The position numbers were made by a program, and so were the translations under genes. From Rhodopseudomonas palustris (lineage in GTDB: Bacteria; Pseudomonadota; Alphaproteobacteria; Rhizobiales; Xanthobacteraceae): a stretch of DNA of 64,000 bases. The first letter of the stretch is position 1, and each line of letters begins with the position of its first letter. The stretch spans positions 248,001 through 312,000 of the forward strand of contig NZ_CP140155.1 in assembly GCF_034479375.1 (NCBI RefSeq). Reading direction: 5' to 3'. Shown in pieces: positions 8,326-16,277 of this stretch. The notes beneath the pieces were generated by a model that ran no database searches, was not told where the DNA came from, and saw nothing but the letters and a program-made list of their open reading frames with translations.

Positions 8326-9420
8326 ATGCCGCCATTGTTGCGTTGGAGAACACGGGCGATTGCGGTGGCGATCGATGTCGTCGTTGCATTCGTCGCTTTC
8401 GGTCCGGTGCACGCGACCGATCTGACCGATCAGCGCGGCCGGACCGTCGCCGTCACGACGCCGGCGCAGCGCGTGGTGTTCCTGCCGATGCCGGCGCCGT
8501 CGACCTATATGGCGATCGACCGCTCGTCCGCGCATGTCGCCGGCATGAACCCGGCCTCGGCGACCGCGATGCAGTCCGGCATTCTCGGCCGCATCTTCCC
8601 GTCCTTCGAGAGGATCGCGACCGGCATCACGCGTGGTGCCGGCGTGGTGCCGAACGTCGAGGCGATCATGGCCCTGCATCCCGACGCCGTGCTGCAGTGG
8701 GCGACCTCGGGTGACGAGCCGATCGCGATGCTCGACCGCGCCGGACTGACCGTGCTGGGACTGCGCTACGGCGGTCAGGACGACGTCGATGGCGCCATTC
8801 TGATGATGGGCCGGCTCGCCGGCCAGGAAACGCGCGCCGCCGCGATCGTCGCGCGCCAGCGGCAGCGCCAGCAAGCGCTCGCTGCCGCGCTCGGCGGCTT
8901 GGCCGACACCGAGCGGCCTCGCGTCCTGCATCTCACGCGCGCGTCGGATTCGTTCTCCGCCGCCGGGCGCGATTCCTATTCGGATTTCGTGATCAGGACC
9001 GCAGGTGGCCGCAACGCGGCCGCGGAGATCGGCGGCAGTCGCAGCGTGACGCTCGAGCAGTTGCTGGTCTGGAATCCCGACGTCATCCTGCTCGGCAATT
9101 TCGACACCGCGATGCCGTCCGACCTCTACGGCGATCCGCGTCTGCAGGGCATCAAGGCCGTGCGGGAGCGGCGGGTTTTCCGCGTGCCGCTCGGCGGCTA
9201 TCGCTGGGATCCGCCGAGTCACGAATCGGCGCTCGCCTGGGTCTGGCTCGCCGACCTGCTGCATCCCGACCGCGTCGCCATCGATTTGCGCGCCGAGATG
9301 CGTGACTGGTACGCATTTCTCTACGGCCACCCGCTCGTCGATGCCGAGATCGACGCCATCCTGCATGCGCGGCAGAATGGCGGATCGGCCGGCTACGCGC
9401 GGTTCGCGGCGTCGCGATGA
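8326..9420 (+). CDS. Periplasmic metal/metallophore-binding protein (TroA/FepB-like)
   Basis: This 364-residue protein has a signal peptide (residues 1-30, cleavage after VHA). The mature part begins TDLTDQRGRTVAV, the usual start of cluster A-II binding proteins for siderophores, cobalamin or oxyanions (FepB, BtuF, MolA). Further family marks are NVEAIMALHPDAVL, WNPDVILLGNF and the C-terminal GGYRWDPPSHESALAWVWLADLLHP. The frame is open to 8146, but ATG 8326 places the signal peptide at the N terminus and a GAGG lies just upstream. It overlaps the permease gene by ATGA. Its partner receptor is encoded divergently. The substrate is not predictable; iron chelates are likeliest, and molybdate or tungstate are possible. 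Confidence 0.85.
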   Translation: MPPLLRWRTRAIAVAIDVVVAFVAFGPVHATDLTDQRGRTVAVTTPAQRVVFLPMPAPSTYMAIDRSSAHVAGMNPASATAMQSGILGRIFPSFERIATGITRGAGVVPNVEAIMALHPDAVLQWATSGDEPIAMLDRAGLTVLGLRYGGQDDVDGAILMMGRLAGQETRAAAIVARQRQRQQALAAALGGLADTERPRVLHLTRASDSFSAAGRDSYSDFVIRTAGGRNAAAEIGGSRSVTLEQLLVWNPDVILLGNFDTAMPSDLYGDPRLQGIKAVRERRVFRVPLGGYRWDPPSHESALAWVWLADLLHPDRVAIDLRAEMRDWYAFLYGHPLVDAEIDAILHARQNGGSAGYARFAASR

Positions 9421-10502
9421 CTACGCTCGACGCTGCCGTCGCCACCCGCCATGGCGGTCCCGTCGTCGCGATCGCCGCACTCGCAGCGCTGCCGGTCGCG
9501 ACGGCGCTGCTGTGCTTGTCGGCCGGTCGTTATCAGGTGCCGGCCGCGCATGTGTTCGGCATCCTGCTCCACGAATTGCTCGCCCGCGTCGGTCTCGTCC
9601 CAGCCGACTGGCTCCCGTCCGGATGGGCTGCAGTGAGTTGGACGCCGACCGAGCGGATCGTCATCACCACGGTGCGGCTGCCGCGGATTCTGATGGCCGG
9701 CATCGCCGGGGCCGGGCTCGCGCTCTCCGGCGCGGTGTTGCAGGGGATCTTCCGTAATCCGCTGGTCGGCCCGCAGACGATCGGTGTGGCGTCCGGCGCC
9801 TCGCTCGGCGGCGTCGTCGCCATTCTGCTGTTCGGCTTCGGCCTGCCGGTTCACCTCGGAGCCTTCGCAGGCGCGGCGCTTGCGCTCGCCGCGGTGCTGC
9901 TCGTCCATCGAGGCGACGGCGTCTCACCGGTGCTGACGCTGGTGCTCGCCGGCGTCGTGGTCGGTTCGTTTTGCGGCGCGCTGGTCGGGTTCGTCACCTT
10001 CATCGCCGATCCCGAGGTGAAGCTGCCCGGCATCGTGTTCTGGCTGCTCGGCAGTTTCGCGGCGGCGAGCTGGCCGAACCTCGCTCTCCTCGCCGCTTGC
10101 ACCGCAGTCGGCGGCAGCGTGATGTTGGCGATGCGCTGGCGTGTCAATGTGCTGTCACTCGGCGATGAGGAAGCGCTCTCGCTCGGCGTCGATCCGCGGC
10201 GCGATCGGGTGATCCTGCTCGCCGCGACTTGCCTTGCGATTTCGGCCCAGGTGGCGGTCTCGGGCGCGATCGGCTGGGTCGGCCTCGTCATCCCCAATCT
10301 CGCCCGCATGCTGGTCGGCGCCGATCACCGTCGGCTGCTGCCGGTGTCGGCCGTGGCGGGCGCAGCCTTCCTGATGGCGGCAGACACGTTGGCCCGCGAC
10401 CTTACGGCGGCGGAGATCCCGGTCGGCATCGTCACGGCGATCGTCGGCACGCCGGTGTTCGCCTGGCTGCTCCGCCGCCACGCGCGAGGAGCCGGCGCAT
10501 GA
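9417..10502 (+). CDS. FecCD/BtuC-type ABC transporter permease
   Basis: This 361-residue integral membrane protein is of the FecCD family, with about ten hydrophobic helices. Family signatures are RLPRILMAGIAGAGLALSGAVLQGIFRNPLVGPQTIGVASGASLGG and, near the C terminus, GAIGWVGLVIPNLARMLVGADHRRLLPVSAVAGAAFL (quoted in parts: RLPRILMAGI, LSGAVLQGIFRNPL, GWVGLVIPNLARM). It should form a homodimeric channel. It overlaps the binding-protein gene by four bases and the ATPase gene by four bases, so all three are translationally coupled. A GATPTERI-like loop after helix 1 (WTPTERIVITTVRL) is normal for the family. Confidence 0.93.
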   Translation: MTTLDAAVATRHGGPVVAIAALAALPVATALLCLSAGRYQVPAAHVFGILLHELLARVGLVPADWLPSGWAAVSWTPTERIVITTVRLPRILMAGIAGAGLALSGAVLQGIFRNPLVGPQTIGVASGASLGGVVAILLFGFGLPVHLGAFAGAALALAAVLLVHRGDGVSPVLTLVLAGVVVGSFCGALVGFVTFIADPEVKLPGIVFWLLGSFAAASWPNLALLAACTAVGGSVMLAMRWRVNVLSLGDEEALSLGVDPRRDRVILLAATCLAISAQVAVSGAIGWVGLVIPNLARMLVGADHRRLLPVSAVAGAAFLMAADTLARDLTAAEIPVGIVTAIVGTPVFAWLLRRHARGAGA

Positions 10503-11272
10503 TCCGAGTCGAGAGCGTCGGGCATTGGTTTCGGCCGGAGCAATGGCTGTTCCGCGATCTCTCCTTCGCGGTCGCGGAGGGCGAGGCGACGGCGATTCTC
10601 GGGCCCAACGGCTGCGGCAAGACCACGCTGTTGCGCGCGATGGGCGCGACGCTGACGCTGAAGCAGGGCCGGATCGCCGTCGACGGCGTCGTCGGCGTGG
10701 TGCCGCAAGCCCTGCGCGCCGACGTCGCCTACCGGGTGATCGACATGGTGCTGCTCGGCCGCAGTCGCTATCTCGGCCGCTTCGGCGCGCCCGGCCGGCG
10801 CGATCTCGCCCGCGCGGAGGAGTGCCTCGCCGCGGTCGGCCTCGCCGATTTCGCCGAGCGTCGCTACGATCGGCTGAGCGGCGGCCAGCGCCAGCTCGTG
10901 CTGTTCGCCCGTGCGCTGGCGAGCGACTGCCGCGTGCTACTCCTCGACGAGCCGGCCTCGGCGCTCGATCTCGCCAATCAGGGTGTGGTGCTGCGGCTGA
11001 TCCGGCGGCTGGTGCGCGACGACGGCATGACCGTGGTGTTCACCACCCATCATCCCGATCACGCGCTGGCGGTGGCCGACAAGGTGCTGATGATGGCGGG
11101 AACGCCGGTGTTCGGCCCCGCGGCGACGACGCTCGACGAGGCCAATCTGGGCCGTCTCTACGGCGTGCCCGTGCGCCGTATCACGGTCGTCGCGGACGGC
11201 GAGACGATCGAGGCGACCGTGCCGGTGCACCGGATGGTGGCCGCCGACCCAGCGGGCGCGCCGCGATCATGA
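10499..11272 (+). CDS. ABC transporter ATPase, FecE/BtuD type
   Basis: This 257-residue ATPase has Walker A GPNGCGKTT (35-43), signature LSGGQRQ (126-132), Walker B VLLLDEP (146-152) and the switch histidine in VFTTHHPDHAL. It completes the binding protein-permease-ATPase operon. ATG 10499 overlaps the permease stop (ATGA); longer in-frame extensions would lie inside the permease gene. Its 3' end overlaps by six bases the 3' end of a convergent gene. Confidence 0.93.
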   Translation: MIRVESVGHWFRPEQWLFRDLSFAVAEGEATAILGPNGCGKTTLLRAMGATLTLKQGRIAVDGVVGVVPQALRADVAYRVIDMVLLGRSRYLGRFGAPGRRDLARAEECLAAVGLADFAERRYDRLSGGQRQLVLFARALASDCRVLLLDEPASALDLANQGVVLRLIRRLVRDDGMTVVFTTHHPDHALAVADKVLMMAGTPVFGPAATTLDEANLGRLYGVPVRRITVVADGETIEATVPVHRMVAADPAGAPRS

Positions 11273-11896
11273 TCGCGCAGTTTCCTGCGCCCAGCGCAGG
11301 AAGCCGTCGAGGAATCGCGTCGTCGCCGGCATAAAGCGGCTGCCGTGGTGATAGAACGGGTCGAGTGTCGAGATGATCATCCTGCCTGGCGTCGTCACCC
11401 GGTCGTCGTAAAGCAGCGCGCCGCCGTGGTCGCGGCCGTCGCGGTCGGCGGGCACGGTGACGAGCGGCACCGCGCCCTCGGGCGGAAACAGCACGCCGTG
11501 GATGTGCCAGACCGTCGAGTCCGGCGCGATGTAGCCGAACATTTCGTGTTCGGGCGCGACGAACTGATGCGGCGGCTTCTGCGCAGGGTCCAGCCACCAC
11601 CAGAAATTGGTCGGGCGCGGCGCGCTGCGCACACCCGGCGCCCAGGTCTCCGCCTCGCATTCGCCGAGCACCACGAGCGTTCGCCCGCGTGCGAGGAAGT
11701 CCATCAGCAGCGGCCGATGCCGACGCAACAGATCGGGGTTCAGCCGGTCCGGCACGATCAGCAGTGTCGGCTCGGCGAGGTCGTCGGCGGTCAACGCCGG
11801 TGCATAGATCACTTGGTCGAAACGATCGCGGAAACGCTCCCCAAAGATCGTCTCGTGATGATAGTAAGTACCACCGTCGAGCACTGCCACGGTCAT
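11267..11896 (-). CDS. Class I glutamine-amidotransferase-like protein (unknown role)
   Basis: I do not recognise a characterised family for this 209-residue protein. Its alternating beta-alpha pattern (TVAVLDGG, TLLIVPDRL, RTLVVLGECEAE, GGALLYDDR, GRMIISTLDPFYHHG) looks like a class I GATase/ThuA-type flavodoxin-like fold. C80 in VVLGECEAE sits where the GATase nucleophile elbow would be. WHIHGVLFPP and the C-terminal TTRFLDGFLRW are further landmarks. It looks distantly related to the gene upstream of it. It is last in a three-gene minus-strand unit, and its ATG overlaps the upstream stop (ATGA). A role with the adjacent uptake system is inferred only from position. Confidence 0.7.
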   Translation of the reverse strand: MTVAVLDGGTYYHHETIFGERFRDRFDQVIYAPALTADDLAEPTLLIVPDRLNPDLLRRHRPLLMDFLARGRTLVVLGECEAETWAPGVRSAPRPTNFWWWLDPAQKPPHQFVAPEHEMFGYIAPDSTVWHIHGVLFPPEGAVPLVTVPADRDGRDHGGALLYDDRVTTPGRMIISTLDPFYHHGSRFMPATTRFLDGFLRWAQETARS

Positions 11897-12498
11897 CGGC
11901 GCGCCTCCACCAGCCAATTGATGAGCTGTGGCAGCAGGCGCCGCGTGGTGTCGTCGCCACCGAAGCTCCACAGATCGTTGCCGCCGTGCAGCAGCACGGC
12001 GCCGCGTCCGAGCGGATAGATGAAGTCGAGCGGGCGATGTGCCGGGCCGAGCGTGTGGATCACAATTGCGTCCTTCGGAGGCGCATGCCAGGCATGACCA
12101 TAGAAGCCTGCGACGCCGCGTCGGAAGGTGAGGTCGTCGAGCGCAACGCCGTCCCAGATCGGATGCGCCGTGGCGCGCGATATTGTCAGGTCGGCGATGC
12201 CGCCACCGTCCAGTGGCTGCACCGGGCCGAGGCCGGCCATGAACGGGTGTGCGACATGGCCGCTGATCGCGATGCGGCCGCCGGCCGTCACGTGGTCGTC
12301 GAGCAGCCCCGCATTGGCCTTCAGGAAACGCTGGTCCATGTGCATGCCGATAAGCAGCGCATCTGCGCCGGCGAGCAGGGCCGCGTCGAGCGCGTAGAGA
12401 TCGACGTCGCGGACGGTGCAGTCGAGACCGGCGAGCCGTTCGGCCCAGGCCGCCGACGAGGTCTTGTGGCCGCAGGAGAATCGAATGACGGTTTTCAT
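11893..12498 (-). CDS. GATase/ThuA-like protein (unknown role)
   Basis: This 201-residue protein has the same general fold pattern as the gene after it: ADALLIGMHMD, GGRIAISGHVAHPF, PIWDGV and a C-terminal HGGNDLWSFGGDDTTRRLLPQLINWL. The HPIWDGV and HGGNDLW pieces recall ThuA-like domains. At the position of the nucleophile elbow it has G80-H81 instead of a cysteine, so ordinary amidotransferase chemistry is unlikely. No signal peptide is seen. ATG 12498 lies 14 bases after the upstream gene. Sequence resemblance to the downstream gene suggests an ancient duplication. Confidence 0.68.
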   Translation of the reverse strand: MKTVIRFSCGHKTSSAAWAERLAGLDCTVRDVDLYALDAALLAGADALLIGMHMDQRFLKANAGLLDDHVTAGGRIAISGHVAHPFMAGLGPVQPLDGGGIADLTISRATAHPIWDGVALDDLTFRRGVAGFYGHAWHAPPKDAIVIHTLGPAHRPLDFIYPLGRGAVLLHGGNDLWSFGGDDTTRRLLPQLINWLVEARR

Positions 12499-12512
12499 CG
12501 CGCGCCTACCGA

Positions 12513-13040
12513 TCAAAGCCGATCGAACAGCGCGTCCGGCGAAGCGGCCAGAACATCGTCGGCAACGCATCGCTTCAGCGCCGACAACTCGACGTTCTCT
12601 TCGTCGCTGCGAGCGCCGCCGCGGGCGATCAGTTCGAAGAACCGCTCCGGCACCACGCCGGCGCGTAGCGCGGCGCCGACGCTGCGATCACCTGCCGACA
12701 GCCGCCAGCTATACGACATGTCCACGCCTGGACACAGCCGCGCCGCTGGCAGCGTCCGGTCGATCGTGTAGACGCCGCGCGTCACCGCGCGGGTGACGAA
12801 CTCGAAGGTATCGCGCACGCCGGGGCCCGGATGACCGCTGACCACGACGAGGTCGGCGCGGCGCGGCGGCCGCTGCGGCGACAACGCCGGCAGCATCAGG
12901 CGCAGCGCCTGAAACGTCACCGCCAGCATCGCCAGTGCGGCCTGTCCGTGATACGCGGCGACCGCGTCGTAGGGGATTTGGATGAGATCCTCTTCGCCTT
13001 CCACGGTGAGCGTGGGGCGTGTCTCGACGGTTATGGTCAT
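12513..13040 (-). CDS. FmdE-like protein lacking the usual Cys/His residues
   Basis: This 175-residue protein aligns by eye with the formylmethanofuran dehydrogenase subunit E (FmdE) domain. YHGQAALAMLAVTFQALR takes the place of the canonical HGH-containing helix. GVRDTFEFVTRAVTRGVYTID takes the place of the canonical C-x-x-D-x-x-Q...T-G-C-T...G-K-G strand. SYSWRLSAGDRSVGAALR matches the following beta pair. The canonical cysteines are gone and HGH reads H31-G32-Q33, so metal binding may be altered. FmdE-domain proteins often lie beside metal-uptake ABC systems. It is first in the three-gene minus-strand unit. The family assignment is tentative. Confidence 0.6.
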   Translation of the reverse strand: MTITVETRPTLTVEGEEDLIQIPYDAVAAYHGQAALAMLAVTFQALRLMLPALSPQRPPRRADLVVVSGHPGPGVRDTFEFVTRAVTRGVYTIDRTLPAARLCPGVDMSYSWRLSAGDRSVGAALRAGVVPERFFELIARGGARSDEENVELSALKRCVADDVLAASPDALFDRL

Positions 13041-13307
13041 ATCAATTGTACTTTGCTCAGCAGCGGAGGCGGCGAGGCCGATCGGCGACGACGCGGAGTG
13101 CGGCTGCGTAGCAGCAATGCCAGGGTGCAGCAATTTCCGGCGCTCACGCGGAGCGTGCGGCGACCGCCGCCGATCCGCGTAACTTCATAGCCTGACGTGT
13201 TTCTTCGGGGAGTTTAGAATAGTCGGAAGATCGCGCCGCGCCATGCAGCGGTGGTCCGCCGGGCCGAGTCCGGGTCGGCGGTCCGTCGTCCGTGCGGCGG
13301 CCGCGCA

Positions 13308-14927
13308 CTACTTGCCGTCCTCGATGATCATCGTCGCGCCCTTCTCGGCGATCATCGCGGTCGGCGTATTGGTGTTGCCCGAGGTGATTGTCGGCATCAC
13401 CGAGGCGTCGACGACGCGCAGGCCTGCGAGGCCGTGCAGCCGCAGCCGGTCGTCGACCACAGCCATCGGATCGCTGGCGAGCCCCATCTTGGCGGTGCCG
13501 ACGGGGTGGAAGATCGTGGTGCCGATGTCGCCGGCGGCCTTCGCCAGCGCTGCGTCGTCGTCCCCCACCGCGCGGCCGGGCAGATACTCCTCGGGTTGAA
13601 ACCGCGCCAGCGCCTGCTGCTGCATCAGCCGCCGCGTACAGCGGATCGCGTCGGCGGCGACGCGGCGGTCGTCGTCGGTCTCCAGATAATGCGGCGCGAT
13701 CGAGGGGGCTGCGTCGAGCGCGGTCGACTTGATCCTGATCTCGCCGCGCGAGGTCGGGCGCAGGTTGCAGGCGCTGACGGTGATCGCCGGAAAGCGGTGC
13801 AGCGGATCGCCGAATTTGTCCAGCGACAGCGGCTGGACGTGGAACTGAATGTTGGCGCGCTCCTGATGCGGATCGGAGCGGGTGAAGATGCCGAGCTGCG
13901 ACGGCGCCATCGTCAGCGGCCCGCGCCGGCGCAGCGCGTAGTCCATACCCATCCAGGCGCGGCGCGGCAGCGAATGATAGATCTCGTTCAGGGTGCGGCC
14001 GCCGGTCACGCGATAGATCGCACGCTGCTGCAGATGATCCTGCAGGTTGCGTCCGACGCCGGGGCGGTCGAGCAGCGGCGCGATGCCGAGCGGCGTCAGC
14101 CATTCCGCCGGGCCGATGCCGGAGCGCTGCAGCACCTGCACCGAGCCGATCGATCCGGCGCACAGCACCACCTCGCGCCGCGCTCGCGCCTCGACCGGCA
14201 CGCCGCCCTGCAGGAAGCGCACGCCCACCGCGCGGCCGTTCTCGACGATCACGCTGTCGGTGAGCACGCCGGTTTCGAGCCGCAGGTTCTGGCGGTGCAG
14301 CGCCGGCTTGAGGAAGCCGCGCGCCGACGACCAACGCCGGCCGCGCTTCTGGTTGACGTGGAAATAGCCGACGCCTTCATTGTCGCCGGTGTTGAAATCG
14401 GCGCTGCGCGGGATGCCCATCTCGCCGGCAGCGTCCGCCACCGCGTCGAGGATCGGCCAGGACAGCCGCGCCGCCTCGATCCGCCAGCCGCCGCCCGCGC
14501 CGTGATGCTCGCTGTCGCCGAGGAAATGATCCTCGAGCCTGCGGAACGCCTGGCGGACGTCGTCCCAGCCCCATCCGGCAAGGCCCAGTTGCCGCCAATG
14601 GTCGTAATCGGCGGCCTGGCCGCGCATCGAGATCATGGCGTTGATGGCCGAGGAGCCGCCGATCACCTTGCCGCGCGGATAGGCCAAGGACCGACCGTTG
14701 AGGCCGGGCTCCGGCTCGGTCTTGAACATCCAGTCGGAGCGCGGATTGCCGATCGCGAACAGATAGCCGACCGGGATGTGAAACCAGATCCAGTTGTCGC
14801 GGCCGCCGGCTTCCAGCAGCAAGACCCGGCAATTCGGGTCGGCCGAGAGCCGGTTGGCAACGATGCAGCCGGCGGTGCCCGCGCCCACGACGATATAGTC
14901 GAATTCGCCCTCGATCCGCGCCGTCAT
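13308..14927 (-). CDS. GMC-family FAD alcohol/choline dehydrogenase
   Basis: This 539-residue flavoprotein shows the FAD-binding VVGAGTAGC (G15-x-G17-x2-G20) and ARG-type glucose-methanol-choline signatures: PRGKVIGGSSAINAM (about 84-98) and GSIGSVQVLQRSGIG. The C-terminal catalytic segments are FHPVGTAKMG and SGNTNTPTAMIAEKGA. Such enzymes oxidise alcohols (choline, aliphatic or polyethylene glycols) to aldehydes. The substrate cannot be decided; it lacks a betaine-aldehyde dehydrogenase neighbour, so a choline role is not supported. It is divergent from an M20 amidohydrolase, with 149 bases between the starts. Confidence 0.9.
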   Translation of the reverse strand: MTARIEGEFDYIVVGAGTAGCIVANRLSADPNCRVLLLEAGGRDNWIWFHIPVGYLFAIGNPRSDWMFKTEPEPGLNGRSLAYPRGKVIGGSSAINAMISMRGQAADYDHWRQLGLAGWGWDDVRQAFRRLEDHFLGDSEHHGAGGGWRIEAARLSWPILDAVADAAGEMGIPRSADFNTGDNEGVGYFHVNQKRGRRWSSARGFLKPALHRQNLRLETGVLTDSVIVENGRAVGVRFLQGGVPVEARARREVVLCAGSIGSVQVLQRSGIGPAEWLTPLGIAPLLDRPGVGRNLQDHLQQRAIYRVTGGRTLNEIYHSLPRRAWMGMDYALRRRGPLTMAPSQLGIFTRSDPHQERANIQFHVQPLSLDKFGDPLHRFPAITVSACNLRPTSRGEIRIKSTALDAAPSIAPHYLETDDDRRVAADAIRCTRRLMQQQALARFQPEEYLPGRAVGDDDAALAKAAGDIGTTIFHPVGTAKMGLASDPMAVVDDRLRLHGLAGLRVVDASVMPTITSGNTNTPTAMIAEKGATMIIEDGK

Positions 14928-15076
14928 CCGTTCCGTCCCGCTGCTGCGTCCACGATTTCTTGATTGCGCAGACGCTTAGCCCCACGCGGGGGCGCTGTAC
15001 AGTTGCTGCGGAGCGGCAGGCCGGCTAGCCTGCCGTATCAGGATAACGAAACCGCCGTTCGGAGCCCGTCAGCCCC

Positions 15077-16249
15077 ATGCCAGTGATCAACCGCGTCGCC
15101 GACCTGCAACCCGACATCATGGCCTGGCGCCACGACATCCATCAGCACCCCGAGCTGATGTACGACGTCGACCGCACCGCCGAGTTCGTCGCCCAACGCC
15201 TGCGCGAGTTCGGCTGCGACGAGGTCGTGACCGGCCTCGGCCGCACCGGCGTGGTCGGCGTGATCCGCGGCCGCAAGCCGGCGAATGGCGGCGACCTCAA
15301 GGTGATCGGGCTGCGCGCCGACATGGACGCGCTGCCGATCGAGGAGGAGACCGGGCTGCCCTATGCCTCGAAAGTGTCCGGCAAGATGCACGCCTGCGGC
15401 CATGACGGCCACACCGCGATGCTGCTCGGCGCCGCGCGTTATCTCGCCGAGACCCGCAATTTCGCAGGCAGTGCGGTGGTGATCTTCCAGCCGGCCGAGG
15501 AGGGCGGCGCCGGCGCCGCGGCGATGCTCAAGGACGGGCTGATGGACCGTTTCGGCATCGAACAGGTCTACGGCATGCACAACGGCCCCGGCATCCCGGT
15601 CGGCTCCTTCGCCATCAGCCCGGGCGCGATCATGGCCTCGACCGATTCGGTCGACATCCGGATCGAGGGCGTCGGCGGCCACGCCGCCCGGCCGCATATG
15701 TGCGTCGATTCGGTGCTGGTCGGCGCGCAGCTCGTCACCGCGCTGCAGTCGATCGTGTCGCGCACGGTCGATCCGCTGGAATCGGCGGTGGTCTCGATCT
15801 GCGAATTCCACGCCGGCAACGCCCGCAACGTCATCCCGCAGATCGCCGAGCTGAAAGGCACCGTCCGAACCCTGAAGGCCGAGGTTCGCGATCTGGTCGA
15901 GAAGCGGATCCACGAGGTCGCGGCCGGCGTCGCGCAGTCGACCGGCGCCAAGATCGACATCGTCTACGAGCGCGGCTATCCGGTGGTGGTCAACCACGCC
16001 GAGCAGACCGAGGTGGCGCAGCGGATCGCCCGCGACATCGCCGGCGAGTCCAACGTGACGTCGATGCCGCCGCTGATGGGCGCCGAGGATTTCGCCTATA
16101 TGCTGGAAGCGCGGCCGGGCGCCTTCATCTTCCTCGGCAATGGCGACAGCGCCGGGCTGCATCACCCGGCCTATAATTTCAACGACGACGCCATCGTCTA
16201 CGGCACCTCGTACTGGATCAAGCTGGTCGAGAGCCAACTCGCGGCGTGA
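15077..16249 (+). CDS. M20D-family amidohydrolase (hippurate/N-acyl amino acid hydrolase)
   Basis: This 390-residue protein is a metallopeptidase M20 subfamily D enzyme. Metal ligands and catalytic residues are visible: C107 and H109 in MHACGHDGH, E141-E142 in QPAEEGG, H168 in YGMHNGPG, and the C-terminal histidine in LHHPAYNFND. D82 in RADMDALP is the bridging region. The dimerisation insert begins near ASTDSVDIRIEG. Members hydrolyse N-acyl, N-benzoyl or indoleacetyl amino acids to free acid plus amino acid. No signal peptide is present, so it is cytoplasmic. Exact substrate unknown. Confidence 0.92.
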   Translation: MPVINRVADLQPDIMAWRHDIHQHPELMYDVDRTAEFVAQRLREFGCDEVVTGLGRTGVVGVIRGRKPANGGDLKVIGLRADMDALPIEEETGLPYASKVSGKMHACGHDGHTAMLLGAARYLAETRNFAGSAVVIFQPAEEGGAGAAAMLKDGLMDRFGIEQVYGMHNGPGIPVGSFAISPGAIMASTDSVDIRIEGVGGHAARPHMCVDSVLVGAQLVTALQSIVSRTVDPLESAVVSICEFHAGNARNVIPQIAELKGTVRTLKAEVRDLVEKRIHEVAAGVAQSTGAKIDIVYERGYPVVVNHAEQTEVAQRIARDIAGESNVTSMPPLMGAEDFAYMLEARPGAFIFLGNGDSAGLHHPAYNFNDDAIVYGTSYWIKLVESQLAA

Positions 16250-16277
16250 CGACGTCGCTCGGCTCCGCCGCGGCGGG

